Origin: an uncultured Opitutales bacterium
GTDB taxonomy: Bacteria; Verrucomicrobiota; Verrucomicrobiia; Opitutales; Coraliomargaritaceae
NCBI GenBank assembly: GCA_937775295.1
Contig: CALKBZ010000039.1
Location: forward strand, 1-57,023
DNA length: 57,023 bases
Direction: 5' to 3'
In this document: positions 1 to 9,294 of the stretch, in pieces
Layout of the letters: each line of letters begins with the position of its first letter
How positions within the stretch are numbered: position 1 is the stretch's first letter
Translations under genes and position numbers: made by a program
The notes under the pieces: model-generated
Databases searched by the model: none
Told to the model about the DNA's origin: nothing
Seen by the model: only the letters and a program-made list of their open reading frames with translations

Positions 1-524
1 GATGGCTGCGGCTTCGCCGTGATGAGTGATGATTAATGGATGATGGGGCGCTGAGGTCAGCTTTGGAAAGTGGGAAAGGGGAGTCGACAACGCTACTTAA
101 AGGCCGGCTGTTGGGGGAGTGTTGATTACTGGTTAGGTCGTTGTTTTCCAGGTTTGGTGTTCCTGCCAGTCTGGAGTCAGTCCCATACAGACGAGTGGTG
201 CAGCGCAACTAGGCGAGAAAAGGGGTCGTTCGAGTCGCGCTAGTCAACAGAGTTAGCTGCCGCTCATCTGCGACTACGCTCGACGTTGAAATCTTTATGA
301 ACGTCTATTTGAAGCTCCAAGTCGGGGCGGGGAAACGGGAGATGGAAAATGGGGAATGCTTCGGAGTTTTACGGGGAAAGGCGTCCACACTCTCGCTCTC
401 GGCTCATCATCACCCTTAACCGCTGGCTGCCTGATCCCTAAAGCGTGATTGCCGATTCAAATTATTACGACGCTTTAAACCATGCCCTGCGTGTTTTTAA
501 CATTCGATCAACCAGATTAATTCG
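1..524. other. non-coding stretch downstream of the carotenoid operon
   Basis: I see no convincing gene here. The open frames are short and start inside blh or lack recognisable motifs. The sequence is patchy, with G-rich runs and several stop codons in every frame. It lies downstream of the blh stop codon, so the operon terminator should be here, but I could not find a clear GC-rich hairpin followed by a T run. Confidence 0.5.
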
Positions 525-1409
525 CTATTCAGCCGCACCTTTTAACCAACCTGAGAGGCGCACTCGTTCTACTAACACCATGTGTGGCACAGTGAGCGCG
601 GCCAATCCAACAAAGACGATTTGGAGCACTCGGGCATCGAGCGTGGTGTCTTTTAGGAGATGCCACGCCACGGCAGACGCCACCACAACGCCGAACATGG
701 GCAGAAACCCTGCTGCCGCCAACAGCAGGAGCGAAGATCGCCCAGAATAGATAATTGTGCGAATGATATGGCGTGCGCTGTGCATGCCGCAAAAGAACAC
801 GGTGAAAGAAAACAGTGGTGGGGCCAGGACGGTCAACACGCCGACAGACGTCATTTCCAATGCCGTCAACCAGTCACGCCGCACACATACCAGTACAGCC
901 AGAACGAGGCCGATACACCACGCCCAGGCCAACCAGGTGAGGCCAGAGACGACCGTTTGCCCCGCAGGGAGACCAACAAGTTGCGCAAACAGTTGGGTCA
1001 TTTCTTCAGCATGCAAAAAGGTGGGGAAAATGATGACCGCTCCGGCGTAGAGGATGCGTGAGACTAGCGCGGTGCCTGCGGCCAGATCGCCGGAAAAGTG
1101 TGCCACCGAGATGAGCAAAAATCCGATCATAAAAGCCACAGGAGCGAACATCCAAAGCCCGACAATCAGTGCCGCCAGCAGCAGATAGACGACTCCAAAA
1201 CGGAGCCAATCCCAGGGTGTCCGAATGCCATACAGTCGATGCGCAAAGATGGTATCCAGCGCGCCATGTGGAATGCCGAGGACGACGATAAGCGCAGCAA
1301 GCACGATAAGTTCGGTCTGCGGGGCGAAGCGACTCATCGCAAGCGTGGCGAAGGCAAAGAGGAGGGCGATTGCGCAAAAGATTAGGCCTTGGATACGTTG
1401 AGCCTTCAT
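525..1409 (-). CDS. blh: Brp/Blh family beta-carotene 15,15'-dioxygenase
   Basis: This is an integral membrane iron enzyme that cleaves beta-carotene symmetrically into two retinals, the rhodopsin chromophore. The 294-residue protein is hydrophobic throughout. It carries the family histidines: GIPHGALD at 45-52 (His48), AHFSGD at 103-108 (His104), FCGMHSARH at 206-214 (His210, His214) and TVPHMVL at 273-279 (His276). Length fits the family. The start overlaps the crtY stop by four bases, so translation is probably coupled. It is the last gene of the rhodopsin/retinal operon. The beta-carotene made by CrtY next door is its substrate, which makes the call very strong. Confidence 0.95.
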   Translation of the reverse strand: MKAQRIQGLIFCAIALLFAFATLAMSRFAPQTELIVLAALIVVLGIPHGALDTIFAHRLYGIRTPWDWLRFGVVYLLLAALIVGLWMFAPVAFMIGFLLISVAHFSGDLAAGTALVSRILYAGAVIIFPTFLHAEEMTQLFAQLVGLPAGQTVVSGLTWLAWAWCIGLVLAVLVCVRRDWLTALEMTSVGVLTVLAPPLFSFTVFFCGMHSARHIIRTIIYSGRSSLLLLAAAGFLPMFGVVVASAVAWHLLKDTTLDARVLQIVFVGLAALTVPHMVLVERVRLSGWLKGAAE

Positions 1410-2557
1410 GGCATGCGCGATGCTATTAAAGCGGGCAATGTTTGTCGGAGAAATGGGCCAGATGGCAAGGCCGAGGCGATGGTTGCGTAGTCGGAAAGTG
1501 TCCCGCGATCACTCATGAAGCGGACAAGAATCGCGATCTCCACCTTTTTAAACAGTGCCAGAAATAGCTCTGGAGCTATTTCCGGCTGCAGGCGCAAGAC
1601 TCGCAGAAAAATAGCGTCCATCCCGCGTAGCAGCATCGGGTCACGAGCGTGCGCCAGGGGCGGCAGACCTGCGCCGAGCGCTTTGGCGCAATCAGCTGCC
1701 CAACGCTGGATGCGTTGAAAGGTATAACCACTACTGGGGCGTGCCGCTCCGGTCGTGAGGCCAGCACTCACATAGCTCGCGTCGGGATTTCCCTGTGGCG
1801 GAGGTATGCCCATCGGTAATATCCCGTGCTCGGAACGGCGGATGGTGTAGTTTGCCCCCTGCACACGGCGGGTGATGAACTCTTGTATTTCCTTTTCAAA
1901 ACGATCTGGCCCCAGGGGTTCGGCAGAGAAAATGGTCGCTTCAATTAAGGCACTATTCTCTGCCAAGGGCAGGAGGTAGAAAAAAAGAATCTCGCCCTCA
2001 CCAGCGGGCTCAAAGTGCATGAGTTCGGCGACCTCCGGTTGGAAGATTGGTTCGGCACATTCGATCTCGTGTCCGACAAATGATTGCCTTAGGCCAGCGG
2101 CTTGACGTTGCGGCGTTTGTAACGGGCGGGTATCGACCACCATTCGAGCAGATCGCATTCCGGCGGAGGTCTCGACCTGCCAATTATCTCCTACTTTCAG
2201 CGGCTCGGATAGGACGGAAACTCCCGCCTCTAACAAAAGCTGCGGCGCTTGCGAAATCATCTCTAGCGACTCGTCATAAAACGCCAGCGACGGAATCATG
2301 GAATAGGGAAATGCGCTGCAATCCACCTTCACGGTCTTTCCCTCTGCTGCTACCGATGCCCACGACCAGCGATGACGAACCAGATGTGTCAGCTGTGCGG
2401 CATCTTCACCCCAGAAGCACCAAGTGCGGTCGTCGGTATAGCTGCTGCGACTTTCCAAAATAACCGTTTGCGGACAATCCTCACCGAGCTCGGAAAGTCG
2501 ACGCGCCAAGCTTAACCCCGCACAGCCGCCACCGAGAATGATGAGATCATATGACAT
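1406..2557 (-). CDS. crtY: lycopene beta-cyclase (CrtY type)
   Basis: Converts lycopene to beta-carotene by cyclising both ends. The 383-residue protein opens with the Rossmann dinucleotide-binding motif GGGCAGLSLARRL near residues 9-21. It has the CrtY-family stretch DDRTWCFWG near 42-50 and a GHEIECAEP-like segment mid-protein. Length matches bacterial CrtY rather than heterodimeric CrtYc/d. It overlaps crtB upstream by 11 bases and blh downstream by four, so the three are translated from one message. In this operon its product goes to Blh for retinal, though part may remain as pigment. Confidence 0.94.
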   Translation of the reverse strand: MSYDLIILGGGCAGLSLARRLSELGEDCPQTVILESRSSYTDDRTWCFWGEDAAQLTHLVRHRWSWASVAAEGKTVKVDCSAFPYSMIPSLAFYDESLEMISQAPQLLLEAGVSVLSEPLKVGDNWQVETSAGMRSARMVVDTRPLQTPQRQAAGLRQSFVGHEIECAEPIFQPEVAELMHFEPAGEGEILFFYLLPLAENSALIEATIFSAEPLGPDRFEKEIQEFITRRVQGANYTIRRSEHGILPMGIPPPQGNPDASYVSAGLTTGAARPSSGYTFQRIQRWAADCAKALGAGLPPLAHARDPMLLRGMDAIFLRVLRLQPEIAPELFLALFKKVEIAILVRFMSDRGTLSDYATIASALPSGPFLRQTLPALIASRMP

Positions 2558-3488
2558 AACTGCCTTCTATTCCCGGTAGACCTATTAGATGGCGATGTAG
2601 CTCCGCAGTGTGGGTAGTCCGGCACTTCCAGAAATCGAACCGCAGTGGCAAGGGCATTAACGCACGCAATGAAATGCCGCCTTTTTCCCAATCAGAAACG
2701 ACCACACGGCCGGTCCAATAGTCACAGTCCCGCTGCCTCAGTCGGGTGCCGATCGCTCCGTAAACTCGCGCTGCCACAAGGATGCCACAGCGTGCACGAA
2801 ATGGCAGATACGGCAGACCGAGTTCTCCGCTTTGATAAAACTGATCTGCCAAATCTAGTAGGTTTTTTAGGCTGCTACGCACCAGAGGTTGAAGCGATTT
2901 TGTCGGCGAGATCAATTCAGCGGGAGCGAGTTCGCCGACGAGGGTAGCGGGGATATAACGTCGCCCGGCCTCAGCGTCCTCGCTGATGTCTCGAGAGATA
3001 TTGGTGAGTTGCATCGCAATTCCCAAGTCGACCGCGTGCGCCAATGCTGCTGGATCGGTCACATCTAATACGCGACACATCATAAGCCCCACCGTTCCAG
3101 CGACCCGATAACTGTAGCGCAGCAACTCTGCTTCATTCGCCATGCGCACTGGTTCTAAGTCGGAGGAAATACCGCGAATGAGTTCCAGCACGATCGACGC
3201 TTCGATCGCGCATTCGCTCATCAAACTCAAGCCATCGCGGAGCACCGGGTTGGTCGTATTTCCAGTCTCAATCGCTTGCCGCGCGGCGGCGAGTGCGACT
3301 CTTGCCTCAGCCTGTGATGTTGCCTCATCTGAAAGATCATCTAGGTAACGGCACAGCGCATAAAGCCGTGTTGCGCGGGCCGCGTGTGTCTTGCTCATCA
3401 AGCGCCGCGCCCAGTGGAAGCTCCGACCTTTCATAGCCAGAACATCACCAGCTGCCTCGAGTGCTTCGTTAGAAATCACTGCATTCAT
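2547..3488 (-). CDS. crtB: phytoene synthase
   Basis: Condenses two GGPP molecules head-to-head into phytoene. The 313-residue squalene/phytoene synthase fold shows both aspartate-rich Mg-diphosphate motifs. These are DDLSDE at 50-55, and the ISRDISEDAEAGRRYIP block at about 164-180 with Asp167 and Asp171. The conserved YSYRVAGTVGLMM lies at about 126-138. It overlaps crtI by four bases and crtY by 11. Length is normal and no key residue is missing. Confidence 0.95.
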   Translation of the reverse strand: MNAVISNEALEAAGDVLAMKGRSFHWARRLMSKTHAARATRLYALCRYLDDLSDEATSQAEARVALAAARQAIETGNTTNPVLRDGLSLMSECAIEASIVLELIRGISSDLEPVRMANEAELLRYSYRVAGTVGLMMCRVLDVTDPAALAHAVDLGIAMQLTNISRDISEDAEAGRRYIPATLVGELAPAELISPTKSLQPLVRSSLKNLLDLADQFYQSGELGLPYLPFRARCGILVAARVYGAIGTRLRQRDCDYWTGRVVVSDWEKGGISLRALMPLPLRFDFWKCRTTHTAELHRHLIGLPGIEGSYVI

Positions 3489-4960
3489 TCGACTGGGGGT
3501 ATGAGTTCATCCACCACTTTAGCGGAGCAAAGCACACCTGGCAAGCCTGCTCCAGGATGTGTTCCAGCTCCGGTAAGATAAAGGTTTTTAATCCCCTCAG
3601 CCTGATTATGAAAACGGAACCACGCCGACTGGCGAAAGGTAGGAGCCACGGAAAAACCGGCTCCGTGTTCGCTACGGTAGTCGTGCTGGAAATCGGCTGG
3701 CGTCTTAAAGAAATCCTCGGTAATCGTGGAAGTCAGGCCCGGGAGAATCGTCTCGTCCAGAGCCGCTACGATCCGATCTCTTAGACGCGGCCCTTCGACG
3801 TCCCAATCGATATTGCCTTGCATATTAGGCACCGGACAGAGCACGTAAAAACTATCGCAGCCAGCCGGCGCAAAGCTCTCATCCGTCGCCGTGGGCCGGT
3901 GCAAATAGAGCGAAAAATCCTCAGAGAGCACTTTACGGTGAAAGATATCTTTCAGTAATTCTCGGTAGCGATCTCCCATCCAGATGGTGTGATGCGCCAC
4001 ATCCGGATAAGTCCGAGTGGTGCCAAAATAAATCACGAAAAGACCCATCGAATAATGTGCCGCTGCGAGCTTCAGCCGCGTCGAAATGGCCTGCTTTGCG
4101 GGCGGAATCATGCGGCGATAAAGGTGCGCAGCATCGGCGTTGGAAACGACCAAGTCAGCATCGAGTGTCGTGCCATTGGCCAACTCAACGCCGGTGGCCG
4201 TGCCACTCTCGATCTTAATGTGCTCGACCGTGGTGCCGAGCCGAATTTCGATATCGTGCCGTTCCATCAGGTCACTCAAAGCACTAGTAATTGCTCCCGT
4301 GCCACCCATCGCGAAATGGACTCCATAAGCGCGTTCTAAAAAGTGAATCAGCCCATAGATGCTCGTCGTATCAAAAGGATTTCCACCGACTAGCAGAGGT
4401 TGAATTGAAAATGCTCGGCGCAGCTTGGAATTACACAAATGGCGCGAAACCATGCCCCAGACTGTCTCATAATTGCGCAGGCCGATCAGCCGAGGGACTT
4501 GGCGTAACATGGTGCTCAATCGATGAAAGGGCTGGGCAGAAAGCTCGGTGAAACCTACATCGTAGATGCGTTTACTGTGTGCCAGTAGCGCCAGATAGCC
4601 TTCCCGGTCACGCGGCTCGATACGCTCGATTTCGTCCAAAGTCTCCTCCAGCGTGCCGCCGTAGTCGAAAGTGTCGCCGTCTGAAAAATAAAATCGATAC
4701 CACGGTTTCATGGGTACCAATTTGACGTGATCGGAAAACTGCTCGCCGAACAAAGCAAACAATTCCTCGAATAAAAAGGGCGCGGTAATGACAGTCGGCC
4801 CAGCGTCGTGCAAAAAGCCGTTGCGCTCATAGACTTGGGCGCGTCCGCCGAGTTTTTCACAACGATCCACCAGCGTCACGCGATAGCCCTTGGCGCGTAG
4901 GCGCAGGGCAGAAGCCATTCCGCCGAAACCGGAACCCACTACAATTGCATGTGGTGGCAT
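3485..4960 (-). CDS. crtI: phytoene desaturase (CrtI type)
   Basis: FAD-dependent desaturase that turns phytoene into lycopene. The 491-residue protein starts with the dinucleotide-binding motif VVGSGFGGMASALRLRAKG, followed by the GGRA motif near residue 38. It has the CrtI-type HDAGPTVIT segment and ends with the family C-terminal signature LYLTGAGTHPGAGLPGV. The start codon overlaps nothing upstream but sits one base after the crtE stop. The end overlaps crtB by four bases. With CrtY downstream, full four-step desaturation to lycopene is expected. Confidence 0.95.
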   Translation of the reverse strand: MPPHAIVVGSGFGGMASALRLRAKGYRVTLVDRCEKLGGRAQVYERNGFLHDAGPTVITAPFLFEELFALFGEQFSDHVKLVPMKPWYRFYFSDGDTFDYGGTLEETLDEIERIEPRDREGYLALLAHSKRIYDVGFTELSAQPFHRLSTMLRQVPRLIGLRNYETVWGMVSRHLCNSKLRRAFSIQPLLVGGNPFDTTSIYGLIHFLERAYGVHFAMGGTGAITSALSDLMERHDIEIRLGTTVEHIKIESGTATGVELANGTTLDADLVVSNADAAHLYRRMIPPAKQAISTRLKLAAAHYSMGLFVIYFGTTRTYPDVAHHTIWMGDRYRELLKDIFHRKVLSEDFSLYLHRPTATDESFAPAGCDSFYVLCPVPNMQGNIDWDVEGPRLRDRIVAALDETILPGLTSTITEDFFKTPADFQHDYRSEHGAGFSVAPTFRQSAWFRFHNQAEGIKNLYLTGAGTHPGAGLPGVLCSAKVVDELIPPVE

Positions 4961-4961
4961 A

Positions 4962-5858
4962 TCACTCAGTTGCTCGGCGCTTACTTAGCGAGAGAGCTAG
5001 AGCTTTTAACAAATCTCCTGATCCATCGGGTAGCCCATCCGACAGATCGACCGCATTTCGCAAATGTTTCAATCCGAGTTGATGAGCTTGAGCGAGTGCA
5101 TGTTCACCATGTCCGCGTGCTTTGAGTATGTTCACCATGTTCATCGCCATTGGCCCATCACAAACCACATCCTGCAAATCATCCATGATTTGGTAACCTA
5201 CAGCAAACTCTTCTGCCGCTCGACGGGCCTGAGGTAACCAATGTATTTTTTCAGCACCCAGAAAAGCCAGTTGAAATGGCAAGCTGAGCAACGCGCCAGA
5301 TTTTGCAATCGCGACCTTGTTATATTCCGCGAGATCATTTGGGGCGCTTTCGGAATGCGGGAACCCCGCACATTGGCCATGTATAGCTTCGGCGGTAGCG
5401 GTGTGAACCAAGCCGATGAGCTTGGCCAGAAGCTGGCTATTACTAAAAGTTGCCAGTGATGCATAGGCAGCAGAAACCAAAAGATCACCAGTGCAGATGG
5501 CAATGTTCGAACCATAAACCACACCCACCGTTGGCACTCCATGACGAAGCAAACCATCATCCTGCAGATCATCATGTACCAAAGAAGCATTGTGCAGAAG
5601 CTCCACGGTCGAGGCCAAAGCTAAGGCATCCGCAGAGGAGAGCCCGAGTGAGAGACTGGCATGAATAGCCAATCGCGCTCGAATTCTACGCCCCCCCGAC
5701 CTAAGATGATAGAGCGCCGCAGCGACCGCCTGACCTGCCGATGATTCATCAACGGCATTTGAAAGCAAAAACATCTCCATGCCCTGTTCCAATTCACTCA
5801 TTAGCCCATCCATTTCAAATAAGAGTGGAGGAGCCAGAGTGCTGGTAAAGGGTTTCAT
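4962..5858 (-). CDS. crtE: geranylgeranyl diphosphate synthase
   Basis: A trans-polyprenyl synthase that supplies GGPP for carotenoid synthesis. In the 298-residue protein the first aspartate-rich motif is LVHDDLQDDGLLRHG at 93-107 and the second is GYQIMDDLQD at 221-230. The RSGGRRIR stretch (53-60) corresponds to the substrate-binding GG(K/R)R region. The first motif reads DDxxDD, without the longer insertion typical of some bacterial homologues. It lies 48 bases after the rhodopsin gene and one base before crtI, inside one minus-strand operon. Chain length C20 is inferred from context. Confidence 0.93.
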   Translation of the reverse strand: MKPFTSTLAPPLLFEMDGLMSELEQGMEMFLLSNAVDESSAGQAVAAALYHLRSGGRRIRARLAIHASLSLGLSSADALALASTVELLHNASLVHDDLQDDGLLRHGVPTVGVVYGSNIAICTGDLLVSAAYASLATFSNSQLLAKLIGLVHTATAEAIHGQCAGFPHSESAPNDLAEYNKVAIAKSGALLSLPFQLAFLGAEKIHWLPQARRAAEEFAVGYQIMDDLQDVVCDGPMAMNMVNILKARGHGEHALAQAHQLGLKHLRNAVDLSDGLPDGSGDLLKALALSLSKRRATE

Positions 5859-5906
5859 GGAGATGTTTGAACTAGGTGGTTTACGATATCTTCCGTTTGT
5901 TTAAGC

Positions 5907-6785
5907 CTACGATTTAGCAGGAATCGCAGCTTCGTCCGACATTTTTACTGCAACGGCCCAAATAACCAAACCAAAGCCAATTTTGTTAATCACATCAGCC
6001 AAATTGTAGATAATGTTGAGCGATGCCATGCTTTCTTCTGGACCACTCCCAGTGAAGTAACCGAATACATAACCTAAAGGATAAATAGCCCAACCAACTG
6101 TAACGATTATACGCATGGTCTTAAATGCAGTTTGCACTGCTGGAGGAGCATTGTTGGCACTGACTTTGCTCGCTTCACCCAAAAAGATCTCATAGAGGAT
6201 GTAAGCCCAGCCAGCCATTCCGATGACGAAGGCAGCGGTGAGGTTTATATAACCTGTTTCACCAAGGTAACCGCCGACTAACATGACGATTGTACCAATG
6301 AGTAGTCGCCAGAAAATACCAGAAGACACTTTAGTCACCGCCGAAAGGATGAGGTAAAATTCTATCATCAAGAGCGGCACAGTAATGAGCCAATCGATAT
6401 AGCGATAAACCGTTGGAGTGCTGCCAGTCAGTACCCAGACATCACGCATATAGAAGTAGTGAACTGCAGCTACCAAACATACTAAACCGGATACGGTAAG
6501 TGACGTTTTCCACTTAGACGAAACACGTTGTGTTTCCATAAAGAAAAAGATGCTGGCCGCTACGAGTGCCATGGAGATGAGCCAGAAAGACACACCGACC
6601 AAGTCGCTTGATTCCAGCATAATCGGAGCTTCAATATCCGACGTAGCTTGTGCTAGGCTGGAAGTTGTCATTTCGCTATTCGGAGTTATCAGATCTTCTG
6701 CCGCATTGGCTGCACTTGGCAGCCAAGAAATCATAGCGATGACCACTGCTAGGATGAAGAATTTAGTATTCATTAGCTTATTCAT
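5907..6785 (-). CDS. proteorhodopsin-type light-driven proton pump
   Basis: A seven-helix microbial rhodopsin that pumps protons when its retinal absorbs light. Key residues align with green proteorhodopsin. His109 corresponds to H75, and helix C has RYIDWLITVPLLMIE with Asp131 (acceptor D97), Thr135, Leu139 (position 105, the green-tuning residue) and Glu142 (donor E108). Helix G has NLADVINK with Asp264 and the Schiff-base Lys268. The DTE triad predicts outward proton pumping. Phe186 sits where xanthorhodopsin has the antenna-fenestration Gly, so a xanthorhodopsin-type carotenoid antenna is unlikely. Residues 1-28 look like a signal peptide and about 60 residues precede helix A. It is the first gene of the crtEIBY-blh operon; no strong Shine-Dalgarno is visible. 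Confidence 0.96.
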   Translation of the reverse strand: MNKLMNTKFFILAVVIAMISWLPSAANAAEDLITPNSEMTTSSLAQATSDIEAPIMLESSDLVGVSFWLISMALVAASIFFFMETQRVSSKWKTSLTVSGLVCLVAAVHYFYMRDVWVLTGSTPTVYRYIDWLITVPLLMIEFYLILSAVTKVSSGIFWRLLIGTIVMLVGGYLGETGYINLTAAFVIGMAGWAYILYEIFLGEASKVSANNAPPAVQTAFKTMRIIVTVGWAIYPLGYVFGYFTGSGPEESMASLNIIYNLADVINKIGFGLVIWAVAVKMSDEAAIPAKS

Positions 6786-7699
6786 TATCTATTTATTTCG
6801 ATTTGTTTTTGGTTACTGGAGGCTGTTGTTAATGTGAATTTTTTTTTGTACCAACGTCATTCGTGTAGAGATAATCCTCTAGTTGCTAAACCTTGGGGTA
6901 AATTTAAAACCTAATATACCTGTCGTATCATATTACGATTGAGTCAAGGTGACCGAGCTTTTTTCAGAGTTTAATTTCATCACCAAGTTTTCCAATACGA
7001 AAAGGGGATACTGCGTGTCGTTGAGGGACCATTGTGAGCACCGCCCTCACTGAGAATAGGACTTTCATTTAATGGTTTAACAGACATTCCAGTCGTTGTA
7101 TATATGTTGGTTATAAAATCAATCAAACGCTAGCATAATCGGTGTTTTTGTGGCTGTTGTCAAGATTATACGAGGAGCTGCCTGCATGGTACTGAATCGC
7201 GCCATTTGACGATTTTTTGCCACGATCGTTGCCTGAATTTAAAGCTCAGGAAATATTTTAATCTCTCTGATAACTTGACCGGATCTCTGTCCTGATTCGA
7301 CCGGTTCTTCTGGCTTCGGTCTTCCCGTTTCAGTAGGAATCCATCCGCAAGCAGCTTCATGTTTGCTTTATTACTCTTGTAGAGATCCGCCTAATAAATG
7401 TTTCAGCAAGCATGCAGCACCTAGTCTCCAAGGCAATTTAAAGGTGTGGATCCAAACATTCGCAAACCACACGCGAGCGTGGTATGCAGGTAGCCCGTTT
7501 CAGGTAGCCCGTTTCAGGTAGCTCCTGGGTCCAGATATTCACGCATTCGATGTCGCAATCACAGACACTGCTCAGCACATCTAAATAGGGCGCGTTTTGG
7601 ATGGATTCCAGCGTTGCAGCCTTGAACATCAATAAATAGATGTTCCGAACTGAAGGATGCCTTTCAGGCTATCCCTTACGGCAGCAGCGCTCCGATAAA
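6786..7699. other. long intergenic region upstream of the rhodopsin operon
   Basis: About 900 bases without a convincing gene. The rhodopsin promoter should lie just upstream of 6785 on the minus strand. I saw a TTGACT at about 6950 but no well-spaced -10 partner, so I do not call it. Around 7483-7530 a short direct repeat (GGTAGCCCGTTTCA, about two and a half copies) sits inside a 64-codon minus-strand frame ending at 7438 that has no recognisable domain. Confidence 0.5.
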
Positions 7700-8077
7700 C
7701 TATTTTATGAGGACTTTAAATGCCGAAAGGAGCTTAATCAGTGATACCACTGAACCAATCAGCATTGTGGTGATCAAGCAGGCAGCAAAAAGTTTGGGTT
7801 CGCCATTGGCGTAAGCCTGCCAGCTAACGATTGAGCGCCAACTAAAGGCGACGCAAAGTAGCAGGGTAGTTAGTCCGGCAGCGGTATAAGCGAGTCGGCG
7901 TCCACCCTTGATCATCCAAAATCCACACAGTGCGCTGAGTGTGCCGAAAGTCGCTCCCGACATGAGGGCTGTTTTCGCGGCCGCTGGATTGGATGCGTAT
8001 CCAGCCAAACCGCATACAATTAAAAAGATACCAAAACCAATGTACCAAGGGCCGATGTTGCTTTTGCTTATACTCAT
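7700..8077 (-). CDS. small membrane protein, TMEM14/UPF0136-like
   Basis: A 125-residue protein with four hydrophobic segments, at about 11-30, 37-58, 63-82 and 95-118. The pattern of small residues (GLAGYAS, SGATFGTLSALCGFWMIKGG, YTAAGLTTLLLCVAF) resembles the Tmemb_14 fold, whose bacterial members have no settled function. It stands alone on the minus strand. The family assignment rests on the glycine/alanine helix pattern only. The reading frame itself looks real because of its length and regular membrane layout. Confidence 0.6.
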   Translation of the reverse strand: MSISKSNIGPWYIGFGIFLIVCGLAGYASNPAAAKTALMSGATFGTLSALCGFWMIKGGRRLAYTAAGLTTLLLCVAFSWRSIVSWQAYANGEPKLFAACLITTMLIGSVVSLIKLLSAFKVLIK

Positions 8078-8527
8078 TACTTTTTGATACTTAAATCGGA
8101 CTATCCGTCAATAACGACTCAACATTTTTATCAGCGCCTAAAATAAAAACGAGCTAGGGCTAGTTCTTTATTTTAAGCTAAAAAATTAGGGACAGCTATA
8201 TTTCAACAGGTCTACGACGTGGCGGGTAATCAACGAAAGCGCAAAGCATATGGCTACATCGCTTCGTCCCGGGGCTTGACTGTGTTGGACCGCCGCAAGT
8301 AAAAACTTAAAATTTGAAAACTTGAAACGAAGTTGGATCGCCATACTTGTGTTACATCAGTGTATTCGCGCGCTGATTAATTTGGATGCGTTCCGGTCCA
8401 CCAATTTAGGCGGGGGCTGGTTTTCCCAGACTCGGTTGTCAGGGAAACAAGCCGATTACCCTTGGGCTTATTATTTCCAGGATTTTACTATAAGATTTAA
8501 GTCACTTAGATGCTGATATTTGAACAT

Positions 8528-8562
8528 TAAAAATCCCGCAATTTTGTAGAAGATTGCGGGAT
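8528..8562 (-). terminator. rho-independent terminator, minus strand
   Basis: ATCCCGCAAT (8533-8542) pairs perfectly with ATTGCGGGAT (8553-8562) around a ten-base loop. On the minus strand the stem is followed by TTTTT. It lies just downstream of the tRNA-like remnant at 8574-8619 and would be the natural terminator of that transcript. Confidence 0.65.
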
Positions 8563-8573
8563 CCAAAAAATTA

Positions 8574-8619
8574 AGGCATCTGCCAGATTCGAACTGACGA
8601 CCCGATGATTGAATCATCG
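8574..8619 (-). pseudogene. tRNA-like 3' half (probable tRNA remnant)
   Basis: Read on the minus strand, this has a 5-bp T stem with the canonical seven-base loop TTCGAAT (8582-8598), a four-base variable region GGTC, and a 5-bp anticodon-like stem with seven-base loop ATTCAAT (8603-8619). The loop would present UCA. No D arm is present. A possible acceptor partner (GCATCT, near 8666-8671) is too far upstream for a normal tRNA. It is followed by a good terminator. This may be a decayed tRNA or an integration-site remnant; it is not an intact gene. Confidence 0.35.
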
Positions 8620-8808
8620 AAATTCACTGGCCTTTTGTTAATTATTAACGACTTAAGGTTTAGGTAGATGCGCATGAATATATGTCGGAGTTATTTTTAA
8701 GGGTAATAAAGGCTGTGGGATCGTCTTTCTGGAAACCTACTGTTGTTCAGGTTGACCGTTTCTGTGTGCTAGACTTCCGTTAAAGCTAATATGCCTGCTG
8801 AAAGTTGA

Positions 8809-9180
8809 TTACAGTGAATGACACACTATCCAGCGCTTGAGTGTCTCAATGCCCTGGAGGTCTGAATTGAAGGTCTGCTCGTAGTAGCGTTGATGGTCGG
8901 TAATGCGTTGCGTGCCGTCCGCTTCGATGGTCCAAGGAAAGGGGAAATCGTCGGTGAGCTTGATCGCGGTTTGTAGGAGCGCTTTGGAGTAAGCGGCAGC
9001 GCTGCCATTGACTAGTTGGCCACCTTGATACTTCGTTTCGATACGATCCATTTGCCGACGGATCAATACTGAGCCTTGTGGTCCTTCAATCACTAGCCCG
9101 TCGGCGACACGACGTATCGACTGGTGAGTCAGGCGCATCTGTGTGGTTGTTGATGTGTTCGAATGTTCACTGGTATGCAT
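8809..9180 (-). CDS. hypothetical protein
   Basis: A 123-residue frame with balanced amino-acid composition and no recognised domain. The N-terminus is Thr/Ser rich. Met15 is an alternative start, and the sequence from there looks more like a folded protein. No signal peptide or membrane segment is visible. It stands alone between the tRNA-like remnant and a repeat cluster, so it may itself be a remnant. Confidence 0.35.
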   Translation of the reverse strand: MHTSEHSNTSTTTQMRLTHQSIRRVADGLVIEGPQGSVLIRRQMDRIETKYQGGQLVNGSAAAYSKALLQTAIKLTDDFPFPWTIEADGTQRITDHQRYYEQTFNSDLQGIETLKRWIVCHSL

Positions 9181-9294
9181 TATGCCAGTGAGGGTCGGAC
9201 AAATACGGGGTGACCTAGGAGCATGCAGCTATTTTTTTGGGCGATGGCTTTCTATTGATCGGCTGGTTCCTTCTGCTGCCCCGAGGGCACCGGC

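Noticed and set aside
5907-6785. Xanthorhodopsin-type antenna pump
   Set aside because: Phe186 sits at the fenestration position instead of Gly, and no carotenoid ketolase gene is in the operon.
7438-7632. 64-codon minus-strand ORF
   Set aside because: It contains an internal direct repeat, has no recognisable motif and no ribosome-binding site.
8574-8675. Intact tRNA
   Set aside because: There is no D arm, and the possible acceptor partner is about 45 bases from the anticodon stem instead of about 20.
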